Under the pieces are notes generated by a model. The model was not told where the DNA came from, did not search any database, and saw nothing but the letters and a program-made list of their open reading frames with translations. A program made the translations under genes and the position numbers. From Deltaproteobacteria bacterium (GTDB taxonomy: Bacteria; Myxococcota; Myxococcia; Myxococcales; SZAS-1), in contig JAFEBB010000010.1 of NCBI GenBank assembly GCA_018266075.1, forward strand, positions 94,579-158,578: DNA of 64,000 nucleotides, in the 5' to 3' direction. This document shows positions 25,778 to 36,600 of this stretch, one piece after another (positions within the stretch are counted from its first letter, which is position 1; every line of letters begins with the position of its first letter).

Positions 25778-26362
25778 CTAGAGCGGCTCATCCAGCAACG
25801 GCGCGTGATCGGCACCTTGGGCGTCGAAGTGCCACCACTCGGTGCGAATCGTCGTGAAGCCTTCGGCCTCCATCGCGGCGCGGAGCTTGGCCTTGTGCTC
25901 GCAGGCCTTCGGATCCGCACACGCGGCGTCGCGGCGGCCGGCCTTGGTGAAGTCGTCGTGCTTGGTGGGCATGGCGATGTCCTTGCCATCCAGATCCACC
26001 AGCGACGCGTCGATCGCCGTGCCGCGGTTGTGGTGCGAGCCGCCGTGCTCCGGATCCGCCACGAGGCCCTTCACCGGCACCAGCTTCCACATCGCGCGCT
26101 GCACCGAGAGCGGCCGGTAGCAGTCCCAAAGCTTGAGCCGGAAGCCGTCCTTCTCCAGGCGCGCCTCGACCCTGTTCAGCGCTTCAGCGACATCGGCGCG
26201 CAGGAGGCAGCGGGCGTGCGCGTAGACCGCCTTGTGCAGGAAGTTGTCGGGCGTGGCGTAGTGCATCTCCAGCACCGCGCGCGGCACCGCGTCGTGCACG
26301 TCGACCAATCCGGATCCAACCGGATCCGCGGCCAGCGCGAGCGCGAGCACGAGCGCGTTCAT
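25778..26362 (-). CDS. D-alanyl-D-alanine dipeptidase (VanX/DdpX-like, peptidase M15D)
   Basis: 194 residues from the ATG at 26362, which overlaps the queC stop by four bases. A short hydrophobic N-terminus ([16 protein letters not shown]) suggests export. Zinc-site motifs of VanX are intact: [15 protein letters not shown] (SxHxxGxAxD) and the C-terminal [20 protein letters not shown] is the conserved Arg-containing block. Such enzymes hydrolyse D-Ala-D-Ala for wall turnover or nutrient use. No VanA/VanH ligase genes are present, so it is not a vancomycin-resistance cluster. Coupling to queC is likely only positional. Confidence 0.88.
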   Translation of the reverse strand: MNALVLALALAADPVGSGLVDVHDAVPRAVLEMHYATPDNFLHKAVYAHARCLLRADVAEALNRVEARLEKDGFRLKLWDCYRPLSVQRAMWKLVPVKGLVADPEHGGSHHNRGTAIDASLVDLDGKDIAMPTKHDDFTKAGRRDAACADPKACEHKAKLRAAMEAEGFTTIRTEWWHFDAQGADHAPLLDEPL

Positions 26363-27048
26363 GGCGCGTACACCGTGGGATCGGCGACCTTGGCCGCCTC
26401 GAAGCCGCGCTTGCGCAACAGGCACGAGTCGCAGTGTCCGCAGGCGCGGCCGCGCTTGTCCGGGTCGTAGCAGCTGTGGGTGAGGCCGTAGTCCACGCCG
26501 AGCGCGATGCCCTTGCGGATGATCTGCGACTTCGACAATCGCAACAGCGGCGCGTGCACCCGGAAGCGCGCGCCCGCGACGCCCGCCGCCGTCGCCAGGT
26601 TCGCCAGCTTCTCGAACTCGCGGATGAACGCGGGCCGGCAGTCGGGGTAGCCCGAGTAGTCGACGTCGTTCGCGCCGATGAAGAGATCGCGCGAGCCCAG
26701 CACCTCGGCGAGCCCGAGCGCGAGCGCGAGGAACACCGTGTTCCGCGCGGGCACGTAGGTGATGGGGATGCCGCTCTCGCCGAGCTTGTCCTTGGGCACG
26801 GCGATGTCCGCCGTGAGCGCCGAGCCGCCGATGGCGCGCAGATCCAGCTTCACCACCCGGTGGGTCTTGGCGCCCATCGCCTTGGCCACGCGCGCGGCCT
26901 GGGCGAGCTCCGCGCGGTGACGCTGTCCGTAGTCGATGGTGAGCGCATGCGCGTCGAAGCGCTGGGCGTGGGCGATGGCCAGGCACGTGGCGGAGTCGAG
27001 CCCGCCCGAGAGCAGCACCACCGCCGGCTTCTTCTTTCGCGCGCTCAC
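26359..27048 (-). CDS. queC: 7-cyano-7-deazaguanine synthase QueC
   Basis: 229 residues from the GTG at 27048 with GGAGG about 6 bases upstream, overlapping the preceding lipoprotein stop (GTGA). Converts 7-carboxy-7-deazaguanine to preQ0 with ATP and ammonia, on the path to queuosine in tRNA. Visible: PP-loop [11 protein letters not shown] at the N-terminus, [23 protein letters not shown], and the C-terminal zinc cysteines in SCYDP...[14 protein letters not shown]. The related transporter is encoded at 16023-16748; other que genes are not in the window. Confidence 0.95.
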   Translation of the reverse strand: MSARKKKPAVVLLSGGLDSATCLAIAHAQRFDAHALTIDYGQRHRAELAQAARVAKAMGAKTHRVVKLDLRAIGGSALTADIAVPKDKLGESGIPITYVPARNTVFLALALGLAEVLGSRDLFIGANDVDYSGYPDCRPAFIREFEKLANLATAAGVAGARFRVHAPLLRLSKSQIIRKGIALGVDYGLTHSCYDPDKRGRACGHCDSCLLRKRGFEAAKVADPTVYAP

Positions 27049-27617
27049 GGTGAGCCTCCGCTGGTCTGGAGCGTGGCCGTGAGCTGGTACGAGAGCGTGC
27101 ACCCGCCACAGAGGACGCCACCGTCCGTCGCGTCCGCCGAGACGTCGATCACGGTGCCGCACGCCACGCTCGCGCTGAGGTCCTTCACGCCGCCGTCGAA
27201 GGGCTCCACGCCGCCGCCATCGGGGAGCCCGCCGTCTGGCAGGAGCGACGCGCAGCCACCGGGGACATCGAGCAGATCGCCCTGGAGCGTCTCCACGACA
27301 TTAACCGGATAGTTACAATGGGTCTCGCGCTGGGCGGAGTTGGTGAGCACGAAGTGCCGACCGCTGAGCGAGCCCACGTGGTCGTCCTTGGGATCGCCGT
27401 CGGTGTCGAGGAAGAGCTCCTGCTTGGCGCTGTCGTAGGAGAGCACGCCCACGAACGCGAAGCCGCCCGCCGCGAAGCCGCCGTCGAGGAGGTTGCAGGT
27501 GTCCTGGAGCACGGTGCCGTTGAAGGAGAACGCGCCGAGCACCACGTCGCCCTGGTACTGCGGGGTGGTGGAGCAGCCCGCGGCGACGAGCGCCATCGCG
27601 AGCGTGAGCGTGCGCAT
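27045..27617 (-). CDS. putative lipoprotein of unknown function
   Basis: 190 residues from the ATG at 27617 ([15 protein letters not shown], lipobox with Cys15); an in-frame ATG at 27644 adds nine residues and is possible. The mature part is beta-rich with several Cys and Asp/Gly repeats ([19 protein letters not shown]), a composition frequent in myxobacterial surface lipoproteins, and ends [21 protein letters not shown]. It starts about 30 bases after the giant TPR gene stop and overlaps queC, so it is part of a leftward run. No domain recognised. Confidence 0.75.
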   Translation of the reverse strand: MRTLTLAMALVAAGCSTTPQYQGDVVLGAFSFNGTVLQDTCNLLDGGFAAGGFAFVGVLSYDSAKQELFLDTDGDPKDDHVGSLSGRHFVLTNSAQRETHCNYPVNVVETLQGDLLDVPGGCASLLPDGGLPDGGGVEPFDGGVKDLSASVACGTVIDVSADATDGGVLCGGCTLSYQLTATLQTSGGSP

Positions 27618-27648
27618 GCGCGGAAGGTAACCGACAACCTTCATCGAA

Positions 27649-30600
27649 TCACGCGCGCAGGCGAGCGAGGGCCGCCGCCAGGATCGCCGCGGCGCCGCGC
27701 TGGCCCGGACCCGCAAGGGCCGCCGCGCGATCCCACGCGCGCGGATCCGCGCTGGCGAACGCCGGATCCAGGAGCGTGCGGCCCACCAGCGCGCCCAGCC
27801 CGTCGTCGACGACCGCCGCAGCCAGCGCATCCGCCGCATCCTCCAGCGTCACCACCAGCGGCGCCACGCCCAGGCCGCGGGTGCGCGCGAGCTCGGTGAG
27901 GAGCTTGTCGGGCTCGTCGGCGAAGGGCAGCGCCAGGCCCGCGCGCGCGAGGGCCCGCGCGAGCACGAAGTCCTGCACGCGCGCCGGCAGCGAGAAGAGC
28001 CCGATGCCCACCTGCAGCGCGTTCGGGCCCGCGTAGGCGACGGTCGAGGAGCCCGGATCCATCTTCACCGCGGGCTTGGGCACGCCCAGCGCGTCGGCGA
28101 GCGCGCCCACGCGGTTGAGCAGCACCGGGCCGCCGTTGCGCAGCGTGCTCGGCGCAGCGGGCAGCGCGGCCCAGCGGGCAGCGGCGGTCTCGGCGAGCGC
28201 GCTCTGCCAACCCGCGCCGATGGCTCCGAGGAGGTCCGCGCGCACGGTCGGCTCGAGCGAGATCTCCGACGGCTTCTCCGGGAGCTGCCCGCCGAGGAAG
28301 GCGTCCAGCGACTCGGCGGCGCGCAGCAGCGGCTCCAGGCGCGCATCGCGGGCGGCGCCGGCCATCTCGGTCCAGCGCTCGCGATTGCCCGGGTTCCGCC
28401 GCGCCAGCTCCGCACGCGCCAGCGCCGCCTCACGGCCGCGGTGCAGCTTGGCCAGGCGCGTGGCCTGCGCCGAGAGCTCCGCGTCGTTCGCGGGCGCGAG
28501 CCCGAAGGCCTCATCGGCGAGCTCGGCGGCGAGCGCGAGATCCTCCAGCTCCTTCTCGGCGCGCGCGGCCAGGCTGCGCAGCGTCTTCGCGGCCTCGGCG
28601 TCGTCGGACTCGAGCGCCAGCTCGCGCGCCAGCGACAGGTGATCCTCGAGCCGGCCCAGCTTGTCGGAGAGCGACACCAGCTGCACCAACAGCTCGTGAT
28701 CGTCGGGCGCCTTCTCGCGGGCCTGGGTGAGCAGCGGGTAGGCCTTCTTGAGCTCGCCGCGATCCACGAGCGCCTGGGCCACGCGCCGCAGGTGCGGCCG
28801 AACGGCGTCGGCGCCCGCGAGCTCGTACAACGCCAACGCCGCCTGCTCGCGCGGAGCGTCCAGGTTGCCGGCGTCGGCGTGGCGCAGGGCCTCGCGCAGC
28901 GCGAGCTCGTCGCCCGGCGTGAGCGCGTGCGCCGCCAGGGCCGCCTCGGCCGCGCCCGCGTGATCCCCGCGCGCGCCCAACAGCTCCGCGCGCGCCAGGT
29001 GCATCATCGCCTGCTCGTGCGGCTCGGGCTCGAGCGCGGCCAGCCGCGACAACGCCTCCAGCTCGCGCGCCGGATCCGCCTCGGCCTTGGCCAGCTCGCG
29101 CAGGTCGCGCCAGGCGGCCACGTCGTCGGGCACCCGCTCCACGAGCAGCACCTGGTGCTCCAGGGCCACGCCGCGCAGCCCGGCCTCGCGCTCCAGCGCG
29201 GCCAGCTCGCGGAGCGCCTGGGTGCGCTCGGCGTCGGCGAGCTCGGTGTCTTCGTAGAGGCCGGCCAGCGCGCGCAGCTCGGCCGCCCGGTCGCGCGACG
29301 CGCGCGCCTGCTCGAGCAGCGACTTCCGCAGCGCCACGGTGGCGCCGAGCTTGAGCCGGGCCTCGAGGTGGCGCACGGCATCCGCCGGGCGCTTGCCACG
29401 CGTGGCCAGCTCCGCGAGCCGCTCCAGGAAGTGCGGCTGCAGCGCGTGCGGCCCGCCTTGCAAGAGCTGCTCGAAGAGCTCGACCGCGCGCGGATCGCGG
29501 CCGAGCTCGAAGGCGAGCTCCGCCAGATCGCGCTGCACGCCCACGTTGCCCGGGTGCGCGCGCAGGCTGCGCTCGTAGGCCTCGAAGGCCTCGGGTAGCG
29601 CCTCGAGCGTGCCCTCGTAGAGCTCGCCCAGCTCCTGCAGCACGAGCCCGCGCTCCTGCGGATCGGTGAGCGCCTCGGCGCGCTTCTCGTAGAGCGCGGC
29701 GAGCTCGCGGTCATGGTCGCCGTCGACGAGCATCTCGCGCAGGGCCGCGAAGGGCTCCTTGGCAGCAGGCGCGGCGTTGAACGCCTTCTCGAGCGCGGCG
29801 CGGCGCGCATCGCCCTCGAGGAGCTCGGCTTGCTCGAGGAAGAGCGCCACCTTTTCGACGCGCGGCGCGGCCTGCGCCCAGCGACCGAGCACGTCGGCGC
29901 GCGCGGCTTCATCGAGCTCCGGGAGCAGCGCGCGCAGCTCGGACGCGGCCTTCTCGTCGGTCTCGAGCGCCTCGAGGAGAACCTCGGCGGCCTGCGCGGG
30001 CTGCTTGGCGCGGGCGAGGAGCTGGGCGCGGCGACGCAGCAGCGCGGCGCCAGACTGCGGGAGCTTCGCGAGCTGGGCAGCGGCCTCGGCGGCCTCGCCC
30101 GCAGCCTCGAGGGCCTCGGCGAGCTTCTCGATGCGATCCGCGCTCGGATCCGCGTCGGTCGCCGCGCGCAGCGCCTGCAAGGCGCCGCTCGCATCTCCGC
30201 GGCTCCGACGGAGCGCTGCGAGTCGACCGAGGGCATCGGCGCGCGCGGCAGGCTTGGCCTCGCGCTTGCCCTGCACCTCGAGGGCGAGCTCCTGCGCGGC
30301 GACGTCGCCCGCCTTCTCGGCCGCGCGTCCGAGGGCGCGCGCGAGCAAGAGATCGTCGGGGCTCTGCGCGAGCGCCGCGCGGTGGGCGCGGACCGCCGCG
30401 GCGTTGTCGTGCGCGGCCTCCCAGGCCTGCGCTGCCTCGGCCCACGAGGTCGCGCTCGGCGATGCCTCGGCGCGCGCCTGGTGAAGCTGCGCGAGCTCGG
30501 TGGTGTTGCCTTGCTCGGCGAGGAGAGCGGCGAGGTGCGCGAACGCCTCGGCGTCGGCGTGGTCGCGCTCCCAGATCGCGCGCCAGCTGCCGATCTCTGC

Positions 30601-33600
30601 GGCCGTGTCGCCACGGCTGGCGGCGAGCTCGGCCACGCGGCGGTAGAGCTCTGCCTGCTCCGACGCCGGTGCTTCCTTCGCGGCACGCAGCAGCGCTTCC
30701 TGCGCGAGATCGTTCTGCTGCAGCGCGAGCGCGGCGTCGGCGAGCTGCCGCTGCCAGGCTCCGTTCGAGGGCGCGCGCTCCACCGCGCTGCGCAACGCGA
30801 GCAGCGCCGCATCGGGTCGCGCGGCCGCGGTCCACGCTTGCGAGGCGCGATAGAGCGCCTCGGCCTGCTCGGCATGCGGGAGTCGCGCGGCCAGGCTCTC
30901 CTCCGCGCGCGCCAGCTCTTCCGCGTCGTTCGTGCTCCGCGCGAGATCCACCAGCGCGCGAAGCGCGGTGGCGTCCTTCGTATCCAGCGAGGCCGCGCGA
31001 AGCAGCGCCGCACGCGCGCGCGCCAGCTCGCTGCCGCTGCGCCAGGCCTGCGCGGCCTCCATGAGGAGCGACGCCGCGCCCTTGGGCTCCAGCGACGCGC
31101 GCTGCTCCAGCGCCTCCGCCAACTGCAGCGGCGCGTTCTGCTTGCGCGCGAGGGCCTCGGTGCGCTGCCACGCGAGGAGCTGCTCCGGTCCCTCCGCCAA
31201 GCGGGCCCAGGCGAGAAGCGCGGCGTGGGCGGCCCCGGGATCCTTCTCGGTGAGCAGCTCCGCCAGCTCGCGACGCAGCGTGGTGCGCGCCTTCAGCTCG
31301 GGCTCGAGCTCGACGAGCGCGGCGAGCACGTCGCGCCGCTCGGTCCACTCGCCGTCCTGGCGCAGGTCCACCGTGGCCGCACGCAAGGCCTCGAGGTGGT
31401 TCGGATCGGCGCGACGCGCTTCAGCCCGCAGACCGCGCGCGCGCGGCGCGTCTTTCGCTTTCGCGAAGAGGTCAGCGGCCTCGAGGAGCAGGCCCGCTTG
31501 GACACCCGGCACCACCGCAGCGCGCGCAGCTTCGACGAGACGGTCGCGACCCCGCGCATCGCCATCAGCCAGCTCGAGCCGCGCCAGCTTCAGCAACGAT
31601 GCGGGATCGCCACCGGCTTCCGCCAATCCTTCGAGCGCGCGACGCGCCAGCTTGCCTTCGGGAACGAGCTCCACCGCGGCGCGAAGCAGGGCCACGCGCT
31701 CCCCGGGGCTCGACTGGGCGCGCGCGAGCAGCACTTCCGCCTGACGCGTGGGATCGCCCAGGCGCGCATAGGCCTGCCCGAGCTTCTCGTAGAGCGCCGC
31801 GGTCTCGTCGCGCGGGGCACCGGCGAGCGCCGACTCCCAGAGCGCGGCGGCATCGGCATCGCGACCGGCGGCCGAGCGCGTGTCCGCGAGGCGAGCCAGG
31901 ATGCGCACGCGATCCACTGGCGGCAGATCCTCGCGCTGCGCCAGGCGCTCGTCGAAGCGTGCCGCCGCCGCCGCGCCGTTGGATTGGGCCTCGAGGTCCG
32001 CGCGGAGGATGAGCGCGTCGCGATAGGCAGTGCCTTCGGTGGACTGCGAGAGCGCGTCGTCGAGGGCCGCGCGGGCGTCGTCGAGCTCGTCGTGCTCGGC
32101 GAGGAGCCGCGCGCGCTGCACGTGAAGCTCCGCGGCCTCGGACTCCACCGCGAGCGCACGGCGACGCAGGATGCCGTCGAGCACGCGGAGGTGGCGCTCG
32201 CCCTGGTGGCGCGCGACCACGCGGCCGAAGGCAGCAGTATCACCCGGCGCGCGCTCGAAGGCCCAGAGCTCGCAGCGACGCGCAGCCTCGTGCTCGCCGC
32301 AGAGATCGTAGAGGCGCGCGGCCTCGAGGAAGCGCTGCGCCGCAGGCTCGGGCGGCTCGGAGAGTGCGCGCGCTTCGCTGAGCGCCGCCTGGCCGCGCAC
32401 GTCGCCCGCGAGTTGCCGGCGCGCCAGCTCGCGGCTGAAGCTCGGCTCGCGCGAGGGATCGCGGGCCAGCAGCGCGGCGTCGATGAGCGCAGCCTCGGTC
32501 GCCCGGCCGGCGCGGGTGAGGGCCTCGGCCGCGGCGAGCGCCAGGCCCTCATCGCTCGGGGCCAGCGCGCGCGCTTGATCGAGCGCGTCGGCCGCGGCTT
32601 CGAGCTGCCCTGCATTCGCAAAGAGGTGCGCGGCCTCGCGCAGGTAGGCGACGGCGATTCCCGGGGCGGCACCTTGGGCGCGAGCGGCCAGCGACTGCGC
32701 CAGCTCGCCCTCGCGCTTGCCGGCGCGCAGCAGCTCTTCATACAGATCGCGCGCTTCACTGAACGACGGATCCAGCGAGAGCGCTGCGCGCAGGCTCTCT
32801 TCGGCGCGTGCCGGCGCACGGAGCGGACCGCGCTCGAGCTCGGCGCGGCGCAACAGCACGCGCGCGCGCGCACTGCCCTCGTCGAGCCGCTCGTGCTCGA
32901 CCCCCAGAAGCTCGGCCTCGCCCGCCGCATCGCCGCGTGCCCGCGCCACCTGCTGCGCCTCGCGCACGGCGATGAGATCCCGCGGATCCAGCTCGATCGC
33001 CCGACGCAGCTCGGCCTCGGCGGCCTCCAGCTTGCCCAGCTTCTCGCGCAGGATTTGTCCGCGCCGCAGCAACGAACGCGCGGCAGGCAGCGGCTGGGCG
33101 CGCGCGATCTGCAGCGAGGCGAGCTGTCCCAGGAGCTCCGCGGCCTCGTTGGCATCGCCGGCGCGCTCGAGCAACTGGGCGGCCTGCTCGAGCGACGCGA
33201 GCGCCGCCACCTCGTCGCCGCGGCCGCGCGCGCGCTCGGCCTGGCCGCGCAAGAGCGACACGGCGCCGCGCGGATGACCGAGCTCCAGGTGCAGGCCGAT
33301 GAGCCGCGCTTCGATGGCGTCGCGATCGTTGCCTGCAGTGGCGAGCGACTCTTCGAGCAGCCGCGCGCTGAGGGTGGCGTCGCCGAGCTGCTGGGCGGCA
33401 TCCGCGGCTTCCACGAGGAGCGCGTGGGTGGCGCTGCTCGGGTGCATCGCGCCCAGCGAGCGAACCAGGTGCTGCAGCGCGCCGCGAGCGTCCTGCGATT
33501 TCTCCGCCAGGAACAGCGCGCGGGCCACGTCGGCGCGCCAGGGCGCGAGCTCCGCGGCCTTCTGCAAAACGGGAATGGCGAGCGCAGCCTGCGACTGCTC

Positions 33601-36600
33601 GGTGCGCAGCTCGGCCAGCGCCAGCGCCAGCGACACCCAGCGCTCCGGCTCCGCGCGGCCGTCCACCAGCTCCAACGTGCGCGCGAGCAGCGGCGCGGCC
33701 TCGTTCGTCGCGCCGGCGAGGTAGGCGCGCTCGCCCAGCGCGGCGATGGCCTCGGCGAGCTCCGGCGCGCGCGCGAACGCAGCGCGGGTCAGCCGCAGCG
33801 CGCCCTCGCGATCCGAGAGCGACGACTCGCGCAACGCCGCGGCGCGGAGCAGCGCCTGCGCCGCAGCCTCGGCGTGGGGCTCGTGGGCTGCGCCTTCCTC
33901 GTGGAGCTTGGCGGCTTCGGCCACTTCGCCGCGCGCGACGACGAGCTCGAGCAGGAGCCGGCGCGCGTCGCTTCGGCCCGGCTGCAGCGTGAGCGCCTGA
34001 CGCAGCGACGCCTCGGCGCGCGCGGGGTGATCCTTGCGGAGCAGCTGCGCGGCGCGGAGGTGGAGCTCGGTGGCCGCGGCAGGGTCCGTCTCCAGGCGCG
34101 CGAGCAGCCCCAGCGACTCCACCTCGCCCTCGACGTCGTCCAGCTGCCGCTGCACCTGCACCAGCGCGCGCGCGACGGTCGCCTCGCGCGGCGAGAGCGC
34201 GAGCGCGCCCAGCAGCGCATCGCGCGCGGCGGCGTGGTTGCCCAGCGAGAGCGCAGCCTCGGCAGCGGCACGCAGCGCGGCGAGCCTGTCGTTGCCGGTG
34301 ACGAGCTGCGCGAGCGCGAGCTGGTGCTCGAGGATCTCGCGCGGCTCGCTGCGGACCTTGCCGATCTCCGCGAGGCGCGCGTGGGCGGCGCGGGCGAGAT
34401 CCGGCTCGGGCGCGAGGGCCAGCAGGTGCGAGAGGCAGAGGCGCGCCTCTTCCCAGGAGCCCGCGGCGGCGTAGCGGCTGCCCACGTCGAGGAGGGCGGC
34501 GGCGGCGCCCGGCTCGCTGCGGCGCGCGGCCAGCTCGGCGCGCTCGCGACGCGCACCGAGTGCGACCTGCGCCTGGCCGGCCTCTTCGGCAGCGGCGATG
34601 AGCGCGTCGAGCGCAGGGAGCGGATCCGGCGCGGTGCGCGCGGCCTGCGCGAAGGCCTGGGCCGCGTCGGCGAAGCGCAGCGCGTGCACCAGCACCTGGC
34701 CGCGCTGGAGCTGGATCGCCGCGGCCTCTTCGCCGCTCTTGGCGAGCCCAGCCAGCTGATCGAGCACGGTCACGCGCTCGTCGACCTCGGAAGGTCCGGT
34801 CAGCAAGCGCGCCAGGGCCGCGAGCGCCTCGCGGTCGTCGGCCTGGTGCTTGAGGATGCGCCGGTGCGCGGCGGCAGCGAGCTCGATGCGGCCGAGATCG
34901 CGCTCGTAGAGGTGCGCCAGCTCGCGCGCGAGCGCCATGCCCGCGGGGCCGGGGCTGCGCGACTCGAGCGTCTCGAGCGCGGCTGCCAGTGCGGGTGCAT
35001 CACCGAGCGTACGCAGCAGCGAAACGCGCGCGTGGAGCGCATCGGCGTCGTCCGGGCGGCGCTGGAGATAGCGACCCCAGAGGCGCGCCGAGGCGCCTGC
35101 GTCGCCGGCCTGCTCCGCCCAGCGCGCGGCGTTGCGCTCGAGGGAGGCGAGCGCAGCGGCATCGAGCACATCCGGATCCTTCGGATCCACGTCGAGCGCG
35201 GCCTCGGCCTCGCGCCAGGCTGCGCCGAGATCGCCGGAGCGGGCGCGGCGATCAGCGAGCGACGCACGCGCGGGTGCGAACTGCGGATCGCGTGCGGCGG
35301 CCGAGGCGAGGAGCGAGAGAGCGCGCGGCTCGTCGATCCCCAGGCACAGCTGCGCAGCGCGGAGGAGCAAGCGGGCCGCGGCGCGCGGATCCGCGGTGAG
35401 CGCGGCGCGCTTGGCCAGATGGCCCGCGGCCTCGCCCGGACGTCCCGAAGCCGCCGAGAGGTCCGCGAGGGCGTCGAGGTTGGCGAGCGCCGACGCGCCC
35501 GTGGGATCCGCGGAGAGCGCGGCGGTGAAGTCGCGAATCGCACCAGCGAGATCGCCCGCGGCGCGCGCGAGGCCTGCGGCCTGAGCGAGCACGGCCGACG
35601 CCGCCGGACCTTGTCCCGCGCGGGCGAGCGCTGCGCCACGGCGGCGCGCAAGATCGATGCGGGCATCGTCGCGGCGGGCGAGCGCATAGAGCGCGTCGAG
35701 GCGATCCGCGAAGACCTCGTCGGGCACCAGCCGATACGCCTCTTCGAGCGCGCCCACGGCCTCGGCGAGATCGCCCACGGCTTCGGCGGCGCGAGAGAGC
35801 CGATCGTGCAGCTCGGCGCGGCGCTGTGCAGGCGGCGCAGTCGGTGCTCCTTCGGGCGGGAGCAGTCCGAGCAGCGCGCGCGTGGCGTAGCGCGCGAGGC
35901 GGTGGCGGCCCGCGCGCAGCGAGAGCTCGGCGAGGTCGCCGAGGACGCCGAGATCTTGCGGCGCGAGCGCGTGCGCCTTCTCGAGGGCGGAGAGGGCGTC
36001 GTCGCGGCGGCCGAGGCGGCCGTCGAAGAGCTGGGCCAGCTCGCGCAGCGCCGCGGCCGTCGACGCCGGATCTCCGCTGCGCTCACACCCGCGCGCCCAA
36101 CCCTCGAGCGCTTCGGCGAGGCCGGGCAGATCGCCGCGGCGGCGCTGCAGCGTCACCAGATCCGAGAGCGACGCGAGGTCGTCCGGCGCGAGCGCGAGGA
36201 TCTCCTTGGTCGCGCGGGCGGCGAGATCCAGATCCTTCTTTCCGTCGCGCGCGGCAGCGGCGAGGCGACGCAAGAGCGGCAGGCGCGCAGGCCCCGGCGG
36301 CGCCAGCTCGAGGAGCACGCGCAGGTGCTCGCAGGCCGCGCCCATGTCGCCCTGCTGCTCGTCGAGCGCGAGCACGCCCTCGAGCGCGGGCCGGTTCCGT
36401 GGCTCGAGCGCGAGCGCCTCCTGGTAGCGCAGCTTCGCCTCGTCGGGACGCGAGAGCCGCAGCCGCAACAGCTCCGCGCTCTCCACCAGCATGGCCACCC
36501 GCGGCCGCAGCTCGGCCACGCGCGGCGACGCGCGGAAGAGCGCCTCGGCGAGCGGGCCGTGCGCCTCGTCGGCGCGGAAGAGCGGCACCAGCTCCTCCCA

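Noticed and set aside
25778..26362. Vancomycin-type resistance locus because of the VanX-like dipeptidase
   Set aside because: No VanH, VanA or regulatory genes nearby; stand-alone VanX-like enzymes are common in wall turnover and nutrient use.
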